Shown here one piece after another: positions 63,092-64,000 of a stretch of DNA of 64,000 bases; position 1 is the stretch's first letter, and every line of letters begins with the position of its first letter. A program made the translations under genes and the position numbers. The stretch is from positions 124,001 to 188,000 of the forward strand of contig NC_066297.1 of assembly GCF_905404315.1 (NCBI RefSeq), read 5' to 3'. This DNA comes from Leptidea sinapis (taxonomy: Eukaryota > Arthropoda > Insecta > Lepidoptera > Pieridae). The notes under the pieces were generated by a model. The model was not told where the DNA came from. It saw only the letters and a list, made by a program, of their open reading frames with translations, and did no database searches.

Positions 63092-64000
63092 GGCGGCCAT
63101 CTTGGATTTGAAAAATGATCACAAAATCATTCTCAGCACCCTCGAGAACCTCGGATACGATACCCATAATCTAGTTATCATACTTTTGAGCTGCGGCCAT
63201 CTCGGATTTAAAAATGATCCCAAAATTGTTTTCTGCACCCTCGAGAACCTCAGACACGATATCCATATTGCTGAAAACATAATGGTTTGCGGCAGCCCTC
63301 TTGGATTTCTAAAATGATCGCAGAATTCTTCTCTGCACCCTCGAGAACCTCGGACAAGATATCCATATTGCTAAAAATATAATTTTGTGCGGCGGCAATC
63401 TTGGATTTGAAAAATGATCACCAAATCGTTCTCTGCACCCTCGAGAACCTCGGATACGATACCCATAATCTATATATCATACTTTTGAGCGGCGGCCATC
63501 TCGGATTTAAAAATGTTCCCAAAATTGTTTTCTGCACCCTCGAGAACCACGGATACGATACCCATAATGTAGTTATCATAATTTTGAGCGGCGGCCATCT
63601 TGGATTTCAGAAATGATCACAAAATCGTTCTGTGCACTCTCGAGAACCTCGGATACGATACTCATATTTTTGTGATCATAAACTTGCACGGCGGCCATCT
63701 CGGATTTAAAAATGATCCCAAAATTGTTTTCTGCACCCTCGAGAACCTTGGACACGATATCCATATTGCTGAAATCATAATTTTGTGCGGCAGCCATCTT
63801 GGATTTGAAAAATGATCACCAAATCGATCTCTGCACCCTCGAGAACCTCGGATACGATACCCATAATCTAGTTATCATACTTTTGAGCTGCGGCCATCTC
63901 GGATTTAAAAATGATCCCAAAATTGTTTTCTGCACCCTCGAGAACCTCGGACACGATATCCATATTGCTGAAAACATAATGGTTTGCGGCAGCCCTCTTG
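63092..64000 (+). repeat. 34-monomer HOR copy 3, cut by window end
   Basis: The first nine monomers repeat copy 2 at an offset of 3,354. It has GGATTTAAAAATG as in copy 1 (near 63,505) and AAATCGATCTCTGC as in copy 2 (near 63,821). The tenth monomer, class C, begins at 63,988. Confidence 0.92.

Larger units (their letters stand above)
1..64000 (+). repeat. Satellite array, ~100-bp monomer, continuous
   Basis: The landmarks GGC(G/A)GCC, GGATTT, GATC(A/C)C, TGCACCCTCGAG, ACCTCGGA(T/C)ACGAT and a terminal AT-rich tail recur every 99 or 100 bases from one end of the window to the other, always in the same order and orientation. At that spacing the window holds about 640 monomers. Array junctions with unique DNA are not present, so the true array is longer. 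Base 1 falls inside a monomer and 63,988-64,000 is the first 13 bases of another. Most monomers carry XhoI (CTCGAG); class A adds BclI (TGATCA), tails ending in ATATCC add EcoRV (GATATC), and class C adds EcoRI (GAATTC). I do not recognise the family by name. The likely setting is centromeric, pericentromeric or subtelomeric heterochromatin of an animal, which is inference. Confidence 0.98.
1..64000. promoter_or_regulatory. Dense array of YY1-consensus-like motifs (GCGGCCATCTTGG)
   Basis: Class A monomers carry GCGGCCATCTTGG, which reads CCAAGATGGCCGC on the other strand. It matches the high-affinity site of the animal zinc-finger factor YY1, whose core is CCAT with extended form GCCGCCATCTTG or GCGGCCATCTTGG. 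Class B monomers keep CCAT but read CTCGG. Class C and the CAATC, TATTTTC and CCTTC variants lose the core. Perfect sites therefore recur every 100-400 bp for 64 kb, in one orientation. On the minus strand the motif contains an ATG with A at -3 and G at +4. The motif matches are seen directly; binding and any function are inference. REX1/ZFP42 recognises a similar sequence. Confidence 0.55.

Noticed and set aside
1..64000. About 270 open reading frames of 60-234 codons on both strands as protein genes, for example a repeat-protein family.
   Set aside because: They recur with the monomer, overlap on both strands, change frame at each 100-bp unit, mostly start at TTG on the plus strand, and have no recognisable domain, intron signals or gene spacing. 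They follow from low stop density in the satellite.
1..64000. CRISPR array.
   Set aside because: Units are about 100 bp and repeated throughout their length. There are no unique spacers, short direct repeats of 23-47 bp or cas genes.
1..64000. CENP-B box (TTCG....A..CGGG type) marking a centromeric satellite.
   Set aside because: I looked at the TTCG occurrences (ATTTTCGATTTG, GATTCGAAAAATG, ACTTCGGATACG, TTTTTTCGCGG) and none fits the required A and CGGG positions. Centromere identity cannot be argued from this motif.
1..64000. Transposon, retroelement or virus insertion within the array.
   Set aside because: I found no stretch longer than a monomer that lacks the satellite landmarks, and no terminal repeats, target duplications, poly(A) tails or conserved enzyme motifs.
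1..64000. GATA-factor sites (TTATCA, minus strand TGATAA) in the tails.
   Set aside because: The six-base motif is short, expected by chance in AT-rich DNA and confined to certain tail versions. There is no further support.

Overview
The whole 64,000-base window is one uninterrupted eukaryotic satellite DNA array. Every position I inspected belongs to a head-to-tail monomer of about 100 bp (99 or 100 bp in most copies, so roughly 640 monomers), all in the same orientation. I see no unique sequence, transposon insertion, inversion, tRNA, rRNA or credible protein gene. The array runs off both ends: base 1 lies inside a monomer, and the last 13 bases are the start of another.

The monomer has a GC-rich head around GGCGGCCATCTTGG, a middle with TGATCA(C/C) and CTCGAG (XhoI), and an AT-rich tail that exists in several interchangeable versions. 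Two main classes often alternate. Class A is 100 bp, has head GGCCATCTTGG and reads GATCAC. Class B is 99 bp, has head GGCCATCTCGG and reads GATCCC. A third class, C, has head GGCAGCCCTCTTGG and an EcoRI site. The class A head equals the strong consensus for the animal zinc-finger protein YY1, so the window holds a very large cluster of candidate YY1 sites. This and the satellite organisation point to an animal genome; I cannot name the species. The class A consensus is about 43% GC with 6 CpG per 100 bp (observed/expected about 1.3), so it is not CpG-depleted.

Above the monomer lies a mosaic of higher-order repeats (HORs), found by constant offsets between near-identical blocks. From left to right these are: a 46-monomer period (4,540 bp; 1,233-4,402 and 5,773-8,842); a 42/44-monomer period (4,181 and 4,378 bp; 9,772-18,330); a super-duplication of about 12 kb (12,003-23,916 copied as 24,141-35,167, the copy being 887 bp shorter through in-register deletions); a 16-monomer tandem duplication (1,577 bp; 37,334-40,487); a 5-monomer duplication (about 499 bp; 45,639-46,635); a 24-monomer duplication (2,373 bp; 48,070-52,815, with a further partial copy at 54,267-56,240); and a 34-monomer HOR (3,354 bp; 56,384 to the right end, 2.3 copies). 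Segments between them are built from the same monomer vocabulary in other orders.

Nothing here works as an operon or pathway. Many 60-234 codon open frames exist on both strands, but they follow from monomers of 99/100 bp with few stops. Plus-strand frames mostly begin at TTG, and none shows selection on codons. The interest of the window lies in the YY1-motif content, the retained CpGs, the multi-scale amplification history and the hybrid monomers that record unequal exchange. All block limits and difference counts come from reading by eye and may be off by some bases.
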